DNA of 64,000 nt from JADLHS01 sp044225555. GTDB taxonomy: Bacteria; Verrucomicrobiota; Verrucomicrobiia; Limisphaerales; JADLHS01. A program made the position numbers and the translations under genes. Position 1 is the stretch's first letter; each line of letters opens with the position of its first letter. This document shows positions 8,455-16,046 of the stretch, in pieces. The notes below the pieces were generated by a model. It had not been told where the DNA came from. It saw only the letters and a program-made list of their open reading frames with translations, and ran no database searches. Location of the stretch: the NCBI GenBank assembly GCA_044225555.1, contig JBGAIM010000012.1:62001-126000 (forward strand). Direction: 5' to 3'.

Positions 8455-8532
8455 TCTTAATCTTCATCTTACTCCTAAGATGAATCCCGAATCTACGGGG
8501 AGATTAAGAGTAAGATTACGATTAAGAGTAAG
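8455..8532. repeat. A/T-rich short repeats upstream of cmk
   Basis: Two direct copies of the 13-mer gattaagagtaag (8502-8514 and 8520-8532) are separated by five bases. Upstream, 8456-8479 carries partial inverted copies (cttaatct, cttactcctaag). The composition is unlike the GC-rich surroundings. The stretch lies between aroA and the conserved start of cmk and reads as Arg/Leu-rich residues if translated. Confidence 0.6.
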
Positions 8533-9193
8533 AAATTTGAAAAAGTATCCTATCGTCATTGCCCTTGATGGCACGAGCGCGAGTGGCAAAAGCACTAATG
8601 CCAAGCTCGTGGCCAAGGCGCTCGGCTTTGTTTACGTGGACACCGGCGCGATGTATCGCACGCTCGCGTGGTATTGTCTCAAGAACCGGATTGATTTCCA
8701 CGACGCCAAGGCCGTCGCTGCCGCGTGTCGGAAGTGGAAGACGAAGCTGGAGTGCGTGGACAATCACGTGCGGCTCACGGTGGACAGTTATTTTCCCGAG
8801 AAGGAAATCCGCACGGCCGAGGTGAGCGTGGCGGTCTCCATGATTGCGGCCGTGCCGAAGGTGCGCGAGTGGATGAAGAAAACCCAGCGTGACTGCATCC
8901 AGTTCGGCAATCTCGTTATGGAGGGGCGCGACATCGGCACGAATGTTTTCCCGGAAACGGACTACAAGTATTACCTCGATGCCCACCTTGAAGAACGCAC
9001 CAAACGCCGCGCTGCCGAGGGTGTGAACGAGAATCTGGCCGCGCGCGATCAGCGGGACAGTCAGCGTGCCGCCGCTCCCTTGATGATTGCCCTCGGGGCC
9101 AAGGTCATCAACAACTCGAACATGACCAGTGAGCAGACGAGCGGATTGTTGATCAAAGACATTCGCGAGCGCATGGCGGCGGATAAACGGTAG
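8480..9193 (+). CDS. cmk: Cytidylate kinase
   Basis: Phosphorylates CMP and dCMP with ATP. The P-loop DGTSASGKSTNAK is followed by VYVDTGAMYRTLA, EGRDIGTNVFP and DAHLEERTKRRAAE (lid region), all typical of bacterial CMP kinase. The start is uncertain: ATG at 8480 is the only nearby ATG, but its first 19 residues (RLRVRLRLRVRN) come from a simple repeat. The conserved protein begins at LKKYPIVIALDG, which would use TTG at 8537. No clear ribosome-binding site helps choose. It lies in the usual aroA-cmk-plsC order. Confidence 0.92.
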   Translation: MNPESTGRLRVRLRLRVRNLKKYPIVIALDGTSASGKSTNAKLVAKALGFVYVDTGAMYRTLAWYCLKNRIDFHDAKAVAAACRKWKTKLECVDNHVRLTVDSYFPEKEIRTAEVSVAVSMIAAVPKVREWMKKTQRDCIQFGNLVMEGRDIGTNVFPETDYKYYLDAHLEERTKRRAAEGVNENLAARDQRDSQRAAAPLMIALGAKVINNSNMTSEQTSGLLIKDIRERMAADKR

Positions 9194-9218
9194 GCGACTC
9201 GGTCGGGACTGAAGCGCA

Positions 9219-9872
9219 ATGAACTTCGTTTACTACTGCGGCTGGAGATTCTTCCGGACGGTTTACAAGGTCTATTGTCGCGCGGAGTGGTTCAATCCCG
9301 AACGCGTTCCGCGGACCGGGCCGGTGATTCTGGCCTGCAATCATGCCAGCATCATTGATCCGCCGCTGGTCGGCACCGGGCTGGATCGCGGCATCAGTTA
9401 CCTCGCCCGCGAATCGCTCTTTCGCTTTCCGGGCATTGGGTGGCTGTTTCGCAATTGGGACGCCGTGCCGGTGGATCGCGATGGCGGCGGGGCGAAGGGG
9501 CTGAAGGCGATCCTTGACCGGCTGCTGGCCGGCGGGGGAATTATTTTATTTCCCGAAGGCACGAGAACGCGTGATGGAAGACTCCAGCCCGCGCGGTCGG
9601 GAATCGGGCTCACGGTTATCAAGTCCAATGCACCCGTGGTGCCGGTGCGGGTGTTCGGGACGCTGGACTCGTTCGGTCGCGACATGAAAATCCCGATGCC
9701 GCGCAAGATCATGGCCAAATATGGCAAGCCGATGAACTTTGCGGCGTTGCGAGTCGAAGCTAGGACCTGTTCCAAGGCGAGATTGAAGGAGATTTACCAG
9801 GAGATTGCCGACCAGATCATGGCGGAGATCGCCAAGCTCCAACCTTGCACGGACAAGGAGACATTTCCGTAG
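9219..9872 (+). CDS. plsC: 1-acyl-sn-glycerol-3-phosphate acyltransferase
   Basis: Makes phosphatidic acid at the inner membrane in phospholipid synthesis. The catalytic HX4D motif is NHASIIDP (H42, D47) and the substrate motif is FPEGTRTRDG (residues 111-120). PVVPVRVFGT is the fourth PlsC block. At 217 residues it is a typical short PlsC with a membrane-associating N-terminus. It follows cmk by 25 bases, a common arrangement, and is immediately followed by a palindromic repeat pair. Confidence 0.93.
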   Translation: MNFVYYCGWRFFRTVYKVYCRAEWFNPERVPRTGPVILACNHASIIDPPLVGTGLDRGISYLARESLFRFPGIGWLFRNWDAVPVDRDGGGAKGLKAILDRLLAGGGIILFPEGTRTRDGRLQPARSGIGLTVIKSNAPVVPVRVFGTLDSFGRDMKIPMPRKIMAKYGKPMNFAALRVEARTCSKARLKEIYQEIADQIMAEIAKLQPCTDKETFP

Positions 9873-9874
9873 GT

Positions 9875-9941
9875 GGAGCGCCGGTCTCCGACCCGGCTTT
9901 TGGTGGAATCATCTTCGAGCCAGGCCGGAGGCCGGCGCTCC
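9875..9941. repeat. REP-like GC-rich palindrome, inverted pair
   Basis: Two 23-base copies of one sequence (9875-9897 and 9919-9941) lie in opposite orientation, separated by 21 bases, forming a long imperfect hairpin between the ends of convergent plsC and the DUF4404 gene. The two arms differ at only three positions. A third copy is inside cysS at 11351-11373. The layout, two inverted REP units forming one element, resembles REPINs. It may also serve as a terminator for the convergent genes. Confidence 0.75.
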
Positions 9942-9947
9942 AGAAGT

Positions 9948-10280
9948 TCAAATCCCGCTGTTCGACAATGTGGTGCTGATCGTGTTGACGATCTGTGCCA
10001 AGCGCGGATGGGATTTCTCAAAATCATGCACGGAACTACGCAGCGCTTCGAGTGACAGGTCCAATAGCCTCGGGTCTTGCTCGGCGCGGGTGGCTTCGTG
10101 GGTGGTGACCTGTGCGAAACCCACAATGCTCTGGGCCTGCTCGCCGTGCGTCTTGGCGAGTTCGCTCGTTTCGGCCTTCAACGTGGTCAGCAGTTCGGCC
10201 AATTCCTTTCGGCGTTCCGGCGTGAGCGAATCCGCCGACTGAATTCGTGCTTCAATTTGTTTGATGGTTTCTTCGATCAC
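9948..10280 (-). CDS. DUF4404 family protein
   Basis: A 110-residue soluble, mostly helical protein. It begins VIEETIKQIEARIQSADSL and contains ELLTTLKAETSELAKTHGEQAQSI, FAQVTTHEATRAEQDPRLL and DFEKSHPRLAQIVNTISTTLSNSGI, matching my recollection of DUF4404. The function of the family is unknown. The GTG at 10280 is preferred because a purine-rich AAAGGTG lies just upstream and the family begins here; a longer in-frame ATG at 10346 would add 22 unrelated residues and overlap tmk. It is the last gene of the minus-strand run. Confidence 0.75.
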   Translation of the reverse strand: MIEETIKQIEARIQSADSLTPERRKELAELLTTLKAETSELAKTHGEQAQSIVGFAQVTTHEATRAEQDPRLLDLSLEALRSSVHDFEKSHPRLAQIVNTISTTLSNSGI

Positions 10281-10342
10281 GTTGGCACCTTTATTTCCCG
10301 TGAAAAATGTATCCCGAATTTTCCGATCGGCAACTCGCTTGT

Positions 10343-10993
10343 TCAACCGCCCCGGGTGGCCACGAGTGGCGCCACCAATCGCCAGATGGCCGATTGCACC
10401 TCGGACACCGTACCGGCGGCGTTGATAATGTGGACGCGCTTGGGCTCCGCCTCCGCGATGGCGTCGTAGCCATGCGCGACGCGCTCAAAGAAGGCACGGT
10501 CCGCTTCCTCCATGCGGTCGCGGATGAACGGCATCGTCGCCTGACGTGAGCGTAACCGTTCCTCGCTGACGGCTTGGGGGACTTTGAGAAACAGGGTCAG
10601 GTCCGGGCGGGTGTTGCCGACCGCGACATCAATGATGCTGCGGACATTCTGTAAATCCAGTTGCCGCCCGTAACCTTGATACGCGGTGGTCGAATCGTAG
10701 AAGCGGTCGCACACGATGATCTGGCCGCCTGCGAGTGCGGGGCGGATGACCTCGCGCACGAGCTGGGCGCGACTGGCGTTCATCAGGAGTAGTTCGGCTT
10801 CCGCTGTCATCGCAGCGTTGGCGTGACTGTGCTTGAGCGTGTGCCGGATTTCCTCGCCGATGGGCGTGCCGCCGGGTTCGCGAAAAACTTTTACCGTGTG
10901 CCCCCACTCGCGCAATCGCTCGACCAATAGCGGCACTTGCGTGCTCTTGCCACTGCCTTCTGTGCCCTCGAATGTAATGAACAAGCCCTTCAC
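10343..10993 (-). CDS. tmk: Thymidylate kinase
   Basis: Phosphorylates dTMP to dTDP. The P-loop is FEGTEGSGKST (residues 8-18), followed by FREPGGTPIGEEIR, the DR(Y/F) motif in CDRFYDSTTAYQGYGR, and a TLFL segment before the lid. At 216 residues the length is normal. Its start overlaps the cysS stop (ATGA), so cysS and tmk are translationally coupled. Confidence 0.95.
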   Translation of the reverse strand: MKGLFITFEGTEGSGKSTQVPLLVERLREWGHTVKVFREPGGTPIGEEIRHTLKHSHANAAMTAEAELLLMNASRAQLVREVIRPALAGGQIIVCDRFYDSTTAYQGYGRQLDLQNVRSIIDVAVGNTRPDLTLFLKVPQAVSEERLRSRQATMPFIRDRMEEADRAFFERVAHGYDAIAEAEPKRVHIINAAGTVSEVQSAIWRLVAPLVATRGG

Positions 10994-12393
10994 AGTTTTT
11001 TGAGTTTCGGTCCCTTGGGTGAGTCCTCGACGACCCAGCCCTTCGCTTTCAACTCGTCGCGAATCTGATCGCTGCGTTTGAAGTCCTTGGCTTTGCGCGC
11101 GGCCTGACGGGCTTCCAGCAAGGCGACGATATCCACCGGCGCTTCTGCGCCAGCGACTTTCTCGATGCCAAGGACGGAGTTGACTTTTTCCCAGGCGGCT
11201 AGCGTAGTGCCGGTTTCCGCAGGTGTCAGAGAATTGTCAGCGAGTCGCTTGTTCGTATCACTGACCCAATCAAAGATCGCAGCCCAGGCAGCGGAGATGT
11301 TGAGATCGTCATCGAGGGCCGCGGTGAAACGGGTGACTAGCTCGGATGACGCCGGGCCGGAGGCCGGCGCTCCCAGCTCGCGAAGCTTGCCGACACATTC
11401 ATCAATGCGGCTCAGAGCAGCGCGGGCGCCGGTTAAGCCATCAACAGTGAAGTTGAAGGTGCCGCGATAGTGCGCGGAGAGCAGCAGGAAGCGAACTTCG
11501 CGGCCTGTGAATCCTTTCGCTAACAGGTCTCGGAGCGTGAAGAAATTTCCAAACCGCTTGGCCATTTTTTGACCCTCGACGAGCAGGAATGCGCCGTGCA
11601 GCCAGTATTTGACGAAGGGCTGGCCGGTCGCACCTTCGCTTTGGGCGATTTCATCTTCGTGATGCGGGAACTTCAAATCCTCGCCACCGAGATGGAGATC
11701 GAAACTTTGTCCGAGCACTTTCATGCTCATGGCGGAACACTCGATGTGCCAGCCGGGCCGGCCCTCGCCCCACGGGCTGGGCCAGAACACGTCGCCGTCG
11801 TCAGGCACGCGCTTTTTCCAGAGCGCGAAGTCGGCGAGTGATTCCTTCTCGTATTCGTCCGAGGCCACGCGTTCGCCGACGCGCATTTCATCGAAGTTCA
11901 ACTTCACGAGTTGGCCGTAGTTACAGCCACAGCCGCGATATTTCTCGATGCTGAAATAGACTGAACCGTCCGCGGCTTGATAGGCGATGCCGCGAGCTAT
12001 GAGCTTTTCAATGAGGGCGATGATTTCCGGGATGTGCTCAGTCGCTCGCGGGGTGTGATGCGGCGCGAGGCAGCCAAGGGCCTTCATGTCGTCGAGGAAC
12101 GCCTTTTCGTATTGGCTGGTGAACTCGCGCAAGGTGGTTTGGTTCTCGCGGACGCGCTTGATGATTTTGTCCTCCACGTCGGTGATGTTCATGACGTGTT
12201 TGACTTCGTAGCCCTTGAATTCGAGATAGCGGCGGACGAGATCGGCAAAGACGAACGTGCGCCAGTTGCCGATGTGCGCGAAGTCATAGACGGTCGGCCC
12301 GCAGCAATACATGCCGACTTTTTTGCCATTGGCATCCAGCGGTGCAAATTCCTGCACCGCGCGCGACAGCGTGTTGAAAAAGCTCAAGCCCAT
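10990..12393 (-). CDS. cysS: Cysteine--tRNA ligase
   Basis: Charges tRNA-Cys. It is 467 residues with a class I fold: HIGH-type motif AHIGN at 39-43, zinc-site cysteine at C30/C31 (MYCCGPTVYD), WHIECSAM and HHEDEIAQSEG in the core. The KMSKS-type loop reads KMAKR (276-280), a variant. The C-terminal DALR/anticodon region is present. A 23-base palindromic element at 11351-11373 is read in frame as part of LGAPASGPASSE (about residues 340-351). The gene begins 75 bases after the pseudopilus operon and runs straight into tmk. Confidence 0.95.
   Translation of the reverse strand: MGLSFFNTLSRAVQEFAPLDANGKKVGMYCCGPTVYDFAHIGNWRTFVFADLVRRYLEFKGYEVKHVMNITDVEDKIIKRVRENQTTLREFTSQYEKAFLDDMKALGCLAPHHTPRATEHIPEIIALIEKLIARGIAYQAADGSVYFSIEKYRGCGCNYGQLVKLNFDEMRVGERVASDEYEKESLADFALWKKRVPDDGDVFWPSPWGEGRPGWHIECSAMSMKVLGQSFDLHLGGEDLKFPHHEDEIAQSEGATGQPFVKYWLHGAFLLVEGQKMAKRFGNFFTLRDLLAKGFTGREVRFLLLSAHYRGTFNFTVDGLTGARAALSRIDECVGKLRELGAPASGPASSELVTRFTAALDDDLNISAAWAAIFDWVSDTNKRLADNSLTPAETGTTLAAWEKVNSVLGIEKVAGAEAPVDIVALLEARQAARKAKDFKRSDQIRDELKAKGWVVEDSPKGPKLKKL
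11351..11373 (-). repeat. REP-like palindrome copy inside cysS
   Basis: A 23-base copy of the same element found as an inverted pair at 9875-9941, differing at one position from the 9919-9941 arm. It lies in the coding sequence of cysS without breaking the frame and encodes a Gly/Ala/Pro/Ser-rich loop between two conserved parts of the enzyme. Confidence 0.75.
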
Positions 12394-12468
12394 TTTCTGA
12401 ACGGCGGGCAGGGTACGCCAAGAGGTCGAAAATCAAAGACGAAAAACTCGTGCGAAGAAATCGGAACC

Positions 12469-12756
12469 CTAGCAAAGGTTCAAAAAGATCATACTGCCAA
12501 CAACTCCGGCAATAACCACGGTAAGAAACAATCCACAGAGCGCTGTTGCCAGGCCCCAGGTCAGGTATTGTTGAGCCGGATTCCAGTGCGCGCCGGCGAT
12601 CCGTTTCACCTGGAAGTAATTCGACAACGCCATCACCGCGAAGGGAATTCCCAGCACGGGCAGGATTCCGAAGAGGCCCAGGGTGAAGCAACGCAGGGAG
12701 CGTTGGATCACCTCGACTTTGTCCATCGAAGCCGGGCTGACGGGTGGCGGAGTCAT
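12469..12756 (-). CDS. Small membrane protein at the end of the pseudopilus operon
   Basis: A 95-residue protein with two predicted membrane helices (about residues 26-45, CFTLGLFGILPVLGIPFAVMAL region, and 66-93, LTWGLATALCGLFLTVVIAGVV). The sequence between them, NYFQVKRIAGAHWNPAQQYLTWG, resembles small DUF4190-like membrane proteins, but I cannot assign a family. Its ATG overlaps the stop of the K-like pseudopilin gene (ATGA), so it belongs to the same transcript and may be an accessory of the machine. Confidence 0.65.
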   Translation of the reverse strand: MTPPPVSPASMDKVEVIQRSLRCFTLGLFGILPVLGIPFAVMALSNYFQVKRIAGAHWNPAQQYLTWGLATALCGLFLTVVIAGVVGSMIFLNLC

Positions 12757-13007
12757 TGCGTGTGGTTGGAAGGGGGGATGGCGATTGGCGCGTCGTTGGT
12801 GGTCGCGACCGGGGCCGAGGGGAATGACCGGTTCAGCCGCTGGACTTGCTTCTGCTCGACCAACCGGATGTCCCGCTTCAACGCCGCCAGCACCTGCAGG
12901 TTGGCCGCAATGTAAACCAGCATGATCGAAATGATGGCCAGCATGGCGATGACGAGGAATCCTCGCTCGCGGTGCCGACGGTGGCGATTTGGCAGGGGCA
13001 GTTTCAT
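12753..13007 (-). CDS. Short GspK/PilX-like pseudopilin
   Basis: An 84-residue protein. After a basic leader (MKLPLPNRHRRHRERG) comes a prepilin-like cleavage site, RG then FLVIAMLAIISIMLVYIAANL. Position +5 after the glycine is Ala, not Glu; lack of Glu5 is characteristic of GspK among pseudopilins. True GspK proteins are about 300 residues, so this one lacks the globular domain; only a helix and a Pro/Thr-rich tail remain. The start at 13007 overlaps the stop of the J-like gene (ATGA). Confidence 0.65.
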   Translation of the reverse strand: MKLPLPNRHRRHRERGFLVIAMLAIISIMLVYIAANLQVLAALKRDIRLVEQKQVQRLNRSFPSAPVATTNDAPIAIPPSNHTQ

Positions 13008-13516
13008 GGTGGGGTTGTGGCGCTGGGCACGGCGGTAAAGGTGAAAAGCGGGCGCGTAGTGGCCGGCTTGCGCAGGGTATTCAGTTCCAGTTCCCAACGC
13101 CAGGCGGTGGCCTTTACGCCCGCTTGCGCTTGCATCCGGGAGTTCTCGACTTTGGGCAACACGATCACCCAGGGGGCGTCCAGTCCCGTCCGGCGCGAGA
13201 CTTGAGCGTCCGCAAATTTGTAAGCCACCTCGCGGTCGCGCTGGAAGATGTGCAACACTTGATCGGCAGTGTCGAACTGGACGGGTTTGACCGCGGAGCG
13301 GATGTCGGCCCGCCAGAGTTCGCCCACGTTTAAGGCCTGGGTGATGTTGTCAGAATTGCGACGCAGCGACTTCATGTTGTCGAAGCAACGATAGAACGCT
13401 GTCGTGGCCATGCCGAGAATGACGAACACCAGCGAAATGTAAACGAGGCACTCAATGAGGGTGACCCCGTGGGTGGACGATGATTTCCGACGAACCGATG
13501 TGGGCACGAGTTTCAT
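13004..13516 (-). CDS. GspJ/PilW-like pseudopilin
   Basis: A 170-residue protein with a type IV prepilin N-terminus: a basic leader, then THG / VTLIECLVYISLVFVILGM with Glu at +5. A globular C-terminal part follows with LWRADIRSAVKPVQFDTADQVL, a pattern seen in GspJ-like minor pseudopilins. The start at 13516 overlaps the stop of the I-like gene (ATGA); longer in-frame starts read through that gene in another frame and are not credible. Confidence 0.75.
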   Translation of the reverse strand: MKLVPTSVRRKSSSTHGVTLIECLVYISLVFVILGMATTAFYRCFDNMKSLRRNSDNITQALNVGELWRADIRSAVKPVQFDTADQVLHIFQRDREVAYKFADAQVSRRTGLDAPWVIVLPKVENSRMQAQAGVKATAWRWELELNTLRKPATTRPLFTFTAVPSATTPP

Positions 13517-13908
13517 TGCGCGGTCGCCTCCCGGACGATTTTTCCGCCCTGACCGGTTCCAGCCGGCAGCCATTCCACGCGGAGGGCTTTGCCGGCGACG
13601 GTGAGTTGCAGCGTGCCCGGTGGCAGATTGGTGGCGGACCGGGCGTCGGTTGTGAGCGTGTGAACACCGTTGGTGAAAGAACGCCATTCGCCAGCCAGGA
13701 GAACTTCCATTTCGCCATCCACAATTTCCATGGCGACGGCGCGTTGATAGCAGCCCCGCAGGTATTGGTGTTCCTTGGTGAACGAATACGCGAGCGGGAA
13801 GACGGCGATGCCCAGGATGGCGAGGCCGATCATGAGTTCGGTCATCAGCGCGCCGGCTTCACGACCGAGCTGAGATCGGGGAACATGGCGGTTGAGCGGA
13901 ATTACCAT
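13513..13908 (-). CDS. GspI/PilV-like pseudopilin
   Basis: A 131-residue protein. The leader MVIPLNRHVPRSQLGREAG is followed by ALMTELMIGLAILGIAVFPLAYSF, with Gly at -1 and Glu at +5, as in class III prepilins. The globular part is short and contains MEIVDGEMEVLLAGEWRSF. By order and size it corresponds to a minor pseudopilin of the I type. The ATG at 13908 overlaps the end of the second GspF-like gene by seven bases. Confidence 0.75.
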   Translation of the reverse strand: MVIPLNRHVPRSQLGREAGALMTELMIGLAILGIAVFPLAYSFTKEHQYLRGCYQRAVAMEIVDGEMEVLLAGEWRSFTNGVHTLTTDARSATNLPPGTLQLTVAGKALRVEWLPAGTGQGGKIVREATAQ

Positions 13909-15047
13909 AGCGCTCCGGCGTTGACGATGGAGATGAGGAATGAAAACACCGAGATGACGACACAGGCGACAAACAGCCCGTTGAGCAACACGAGGGCGGT
14001 GGAGACGACATGGGCGGCGGCCTGTTCCAGTTGAAACGACTTGGCATTCAGCGCGTCGTGCCAGCCGGAAAGTGCGGCGAGGAAACCGCTGCGCGAGTGG
14101 GTGGCGTTGGTCAGTCGCCACTGGAATTCGCCACTGTCGTCCATGGCGCGCATCGCGTCGGTCAACGAACGACCTTGCTTGAGAGCATTCACGGCCTCGG
14201 CGGCGCGGGCCTGAAACACGGAATTGGCGGTGCAGCCGGCCGCGAGCGTCACGGCGTCCGGTTCGGGCATTCCGGCGTCGAGCAAGGTGGCGAGCATCAC
14301 GGAGAAATCGCGCTGCATGCGTTTGCGCCGCCACGCGAGCCGCCAGTTGACCTGGTCGTAACCGGGCAGCCAGGCGCGGATGTGCGGTCCCATGACGTAA
14401 ACGAACGCGGTGAACCAAAGAGCGAGTTGCAGGAGGACTTGGATCCAAACGAACGGCACACGGTATTCGATGAGCAGTTGCATCCCGAGGGGCAGTCCGA
14501 AACCCATCCCGGCGGCAATTTCCTTGAACTTCGGAAATACGAGGACCGCGGTCATGAAGAAGACGAAGATGGTCATGGGCGACACGACGAACGTGATGAC
14601 GACGAGATAATTCAGCGCGCTGCGCGTTTCGGAAACGGCATCCGCCAGCAACTGGCGACAGGCGGGCAGGACTTTGCGCAAGTCACCGATCTTTTGCCCG
14701 GCTTGGAGCATGGCGCTGATGGCCGGTGGCAACAGACGCGGAACCTTGGCCAGGGCATCATCGAATCGCAGTCCTTTCTCGAGCCAGGCGACGAACAGGT
14801 GGAAGCGCACGCCGATGGACTGTTCGCGGCTCTGGGAAATGGAAATCAGCGCCTGCTCGACGGGCTCGCCATGTTGAAGGGCGGTTTCGATCAGGTCGAG
14901 AATCGTGCGCGCCCGTTCCGCCCGGCGCATCGGGAGCGAGAGCAGGAAGTGAAACAGCGAGAGGATGCCGCCAAGAATGATGGCCCACAAACACAGCAAC
15001 AACAGTGTGATCAGAACCCGAAGAATGATGTCGAAGGAATCGTTCAC
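13902..15047 (-). CDS. GspF/PilC-like inner-membrane platform protein (second copy)
   Basis: A 381-residue membrane protein with two T2SSF-type halves. The first is around residues 45-150 (ILDLIETALQHGEPVEQAL, AMLQAGQKIGDLRKVL) and the second from about 255 (MLATLLDAGMPEPDAVTLAAG). Membrane segments lie near residues 8-38, 148-170, 200-225 and 345-375. The family forms the rotor-like platform of type II secretion and type IV pilus machines. It directly follows another GspF-like gene by 12 bases. An extra N-terminal helix distinguishes it from its neighbour. Confidence 0.82.
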   Translation of the reverse strand: MNDSFDIILRVLITLLLLCLWAIILGGILSLFHFLLSLPMRRAERARTILDLIETALQHGEPVEQALISISQSREQSIGVRFHLFVAWLEKGLRFDDALAKVPRLLPPAISAMLQAGQKIGDLRKVLPACRQLLADAVSETRSALNYLVVITFVVSPMTIFVFFMTAVLVFPKFKEIAAGMGFGLPLGMQLLIEYRVPFVWIQVLLQLALWFTAFVYVMGPHIRAWLPGYDQVNWRLAWRRKRMQRDFSVMLATLLDAGMPEPDAVTLAAGCTANSVFQARAAEAVNALKQGRSLTDAMRAMDDSGEFQWRLTNATHSRSGFLAALSGWHDALNAKSFQLEQAAAHVVSTALVLLNGLFVACVVISVFSFLISIVNAGALW

Positions 15048-15059
15048 AGCGTTATCAAG

Positions 15060-16046
15060 TTACATTTCACTCGAGCCGAGCATGTTCATGAATTGCACCA
15101 GCGTGGCCAGCACGGGTTGGATCTGCATCACGATCAACACTCCCAGTGCCAGCACGGAACAGGGCAGGGCGGAGTAGAGCAACAGTTCGGCGCGATTGGT
15201 GGCGCGGGCCTGGTAAATCTCCGCCGCCCGCTGGAAACCAGCGGCCATATCTTCGCGGCCATGGGCGACCAGCCAGATGAACAGGGGCGGGAAGGCCCGA
15301 CCCGTCGCTGCCATCTCGGCGAACTTGCCGTGCCCCGCGGCGAGGCGCTGCCGCCAGACGGAGATTTCCGCGCCGGCACGGTTGCCACTCTCCATGCGTT
15401 CCACCAGCGCGAGCGCGTGGTCCAGCGGCACGCCATTGCGCAGGAGGAGAGCGACGGACGAAGCGATCTGCGCGAGGCTCGATTCACGGAAAGACGGCAC
15501 GCGCCAACGGAGTGCCTGCCGGATGGACGGTACGGTCAGCGTGACAATTGCGGCCATGAGCAGCACGCCGAGAATCACTGGCGACAACCACAGTGCGATC
15601 TGAAAAGTGGGACGTCCCATGCCGGAAGCGGCGAGGGCAAGGCTCGGCCAGACCACGCGGTCGAGCAGAATGGCCAGCAAGCCAGAGAGCACGAAGCACG
15701 CGAGCAACACGATCATGGGGTAAACGAGCAGGCCTTTCAACCGGGTCCAGATGGTGTAGCGGCGCTGGTAATGGTCGGCAATCAACGTTAACACGCCAGG
15801 CAGGTCGTTGCTTTGCGCGCCGACTTGAATCAGGCATTGGTACAGTTCCGGCAACTTGCGTTTTTGGATGGCGTCGCGAAGCGGGACGCCGCGAGCAAGG
15901 TCGTCCGCCAGAGCTTGCAATTCGGTTCGCAAAGCTGCATCGCTCATGTCGGCGCACAGTCGTTGCAGGGCGCCTTCGAGCGGGATGCCGTCGCGCAGCA
16001 TGGCGGCGAGCTGTTGGTTGAAGAAGGCAAATTCGTCGGTTTTCAT
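15060..16046 (-). CDS. GspF/PilC-like inner-membrane platform protein (first copy)
   Basis: A 328-residue protein with two T2SSF domains: FFNQQLAAMLRDGIPLEGALQRL at the start and ASSVALLLRNGVPLDHALALVE near residues 192-213. Membrane segments are near 100-125, 140-170 and 298-320. It is slightly shorter than typical GspF (about 400 residues). Its start overlaps the ATPase stop (ATGA), so stoichiometric production with the ATPase is likely. Confidence 0.87.
   Translation of the reverse strand: MKTDEFAFFNQQLAAMLRDGIPLEGALQRLCADMSDAALRTELQALADDLARGVPLRDAIQKRKLPELYQCLIQVGAQSNDLPGVLTLIADHYQRRYTIWTRLKGLLVYPMIVLLACFVLSGLLAILLDRVVWPSLALAASGMGRPTFQIALWLSPVILGVLLMAAIVTLTVPSIRQALRWRVPSFRESSLAQIASSVALLLRNGVPLDHALALVERMESGNRAGAEISVWRQRLAAGHGKFAEMAATGRAFPPLFIWLVAHGREDMAAGFQRAAEIYQARATNRAELLLYSALPCSVLALGVLIVMQIQPVLATLVQFMNMLGSSEM

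Noticed and set aside
9940..9962. tRNA-like T-arm sequence gttcaaatcc
   Set aside because: No acceptor, D-arm or anticodon arm can be folded around it; it is the end of the DUF4404 gene next to a palindrome.
14010..15791. A 593-codon open frame on the plus strand
   Set aside because: It is antisense to the two GspF-like genes, which have family motifs and ATGA-coupled neighbours. Its product is rich in Gly, His, Glu and Gln with no domain, as expected for the shadow of a high-GC gene.
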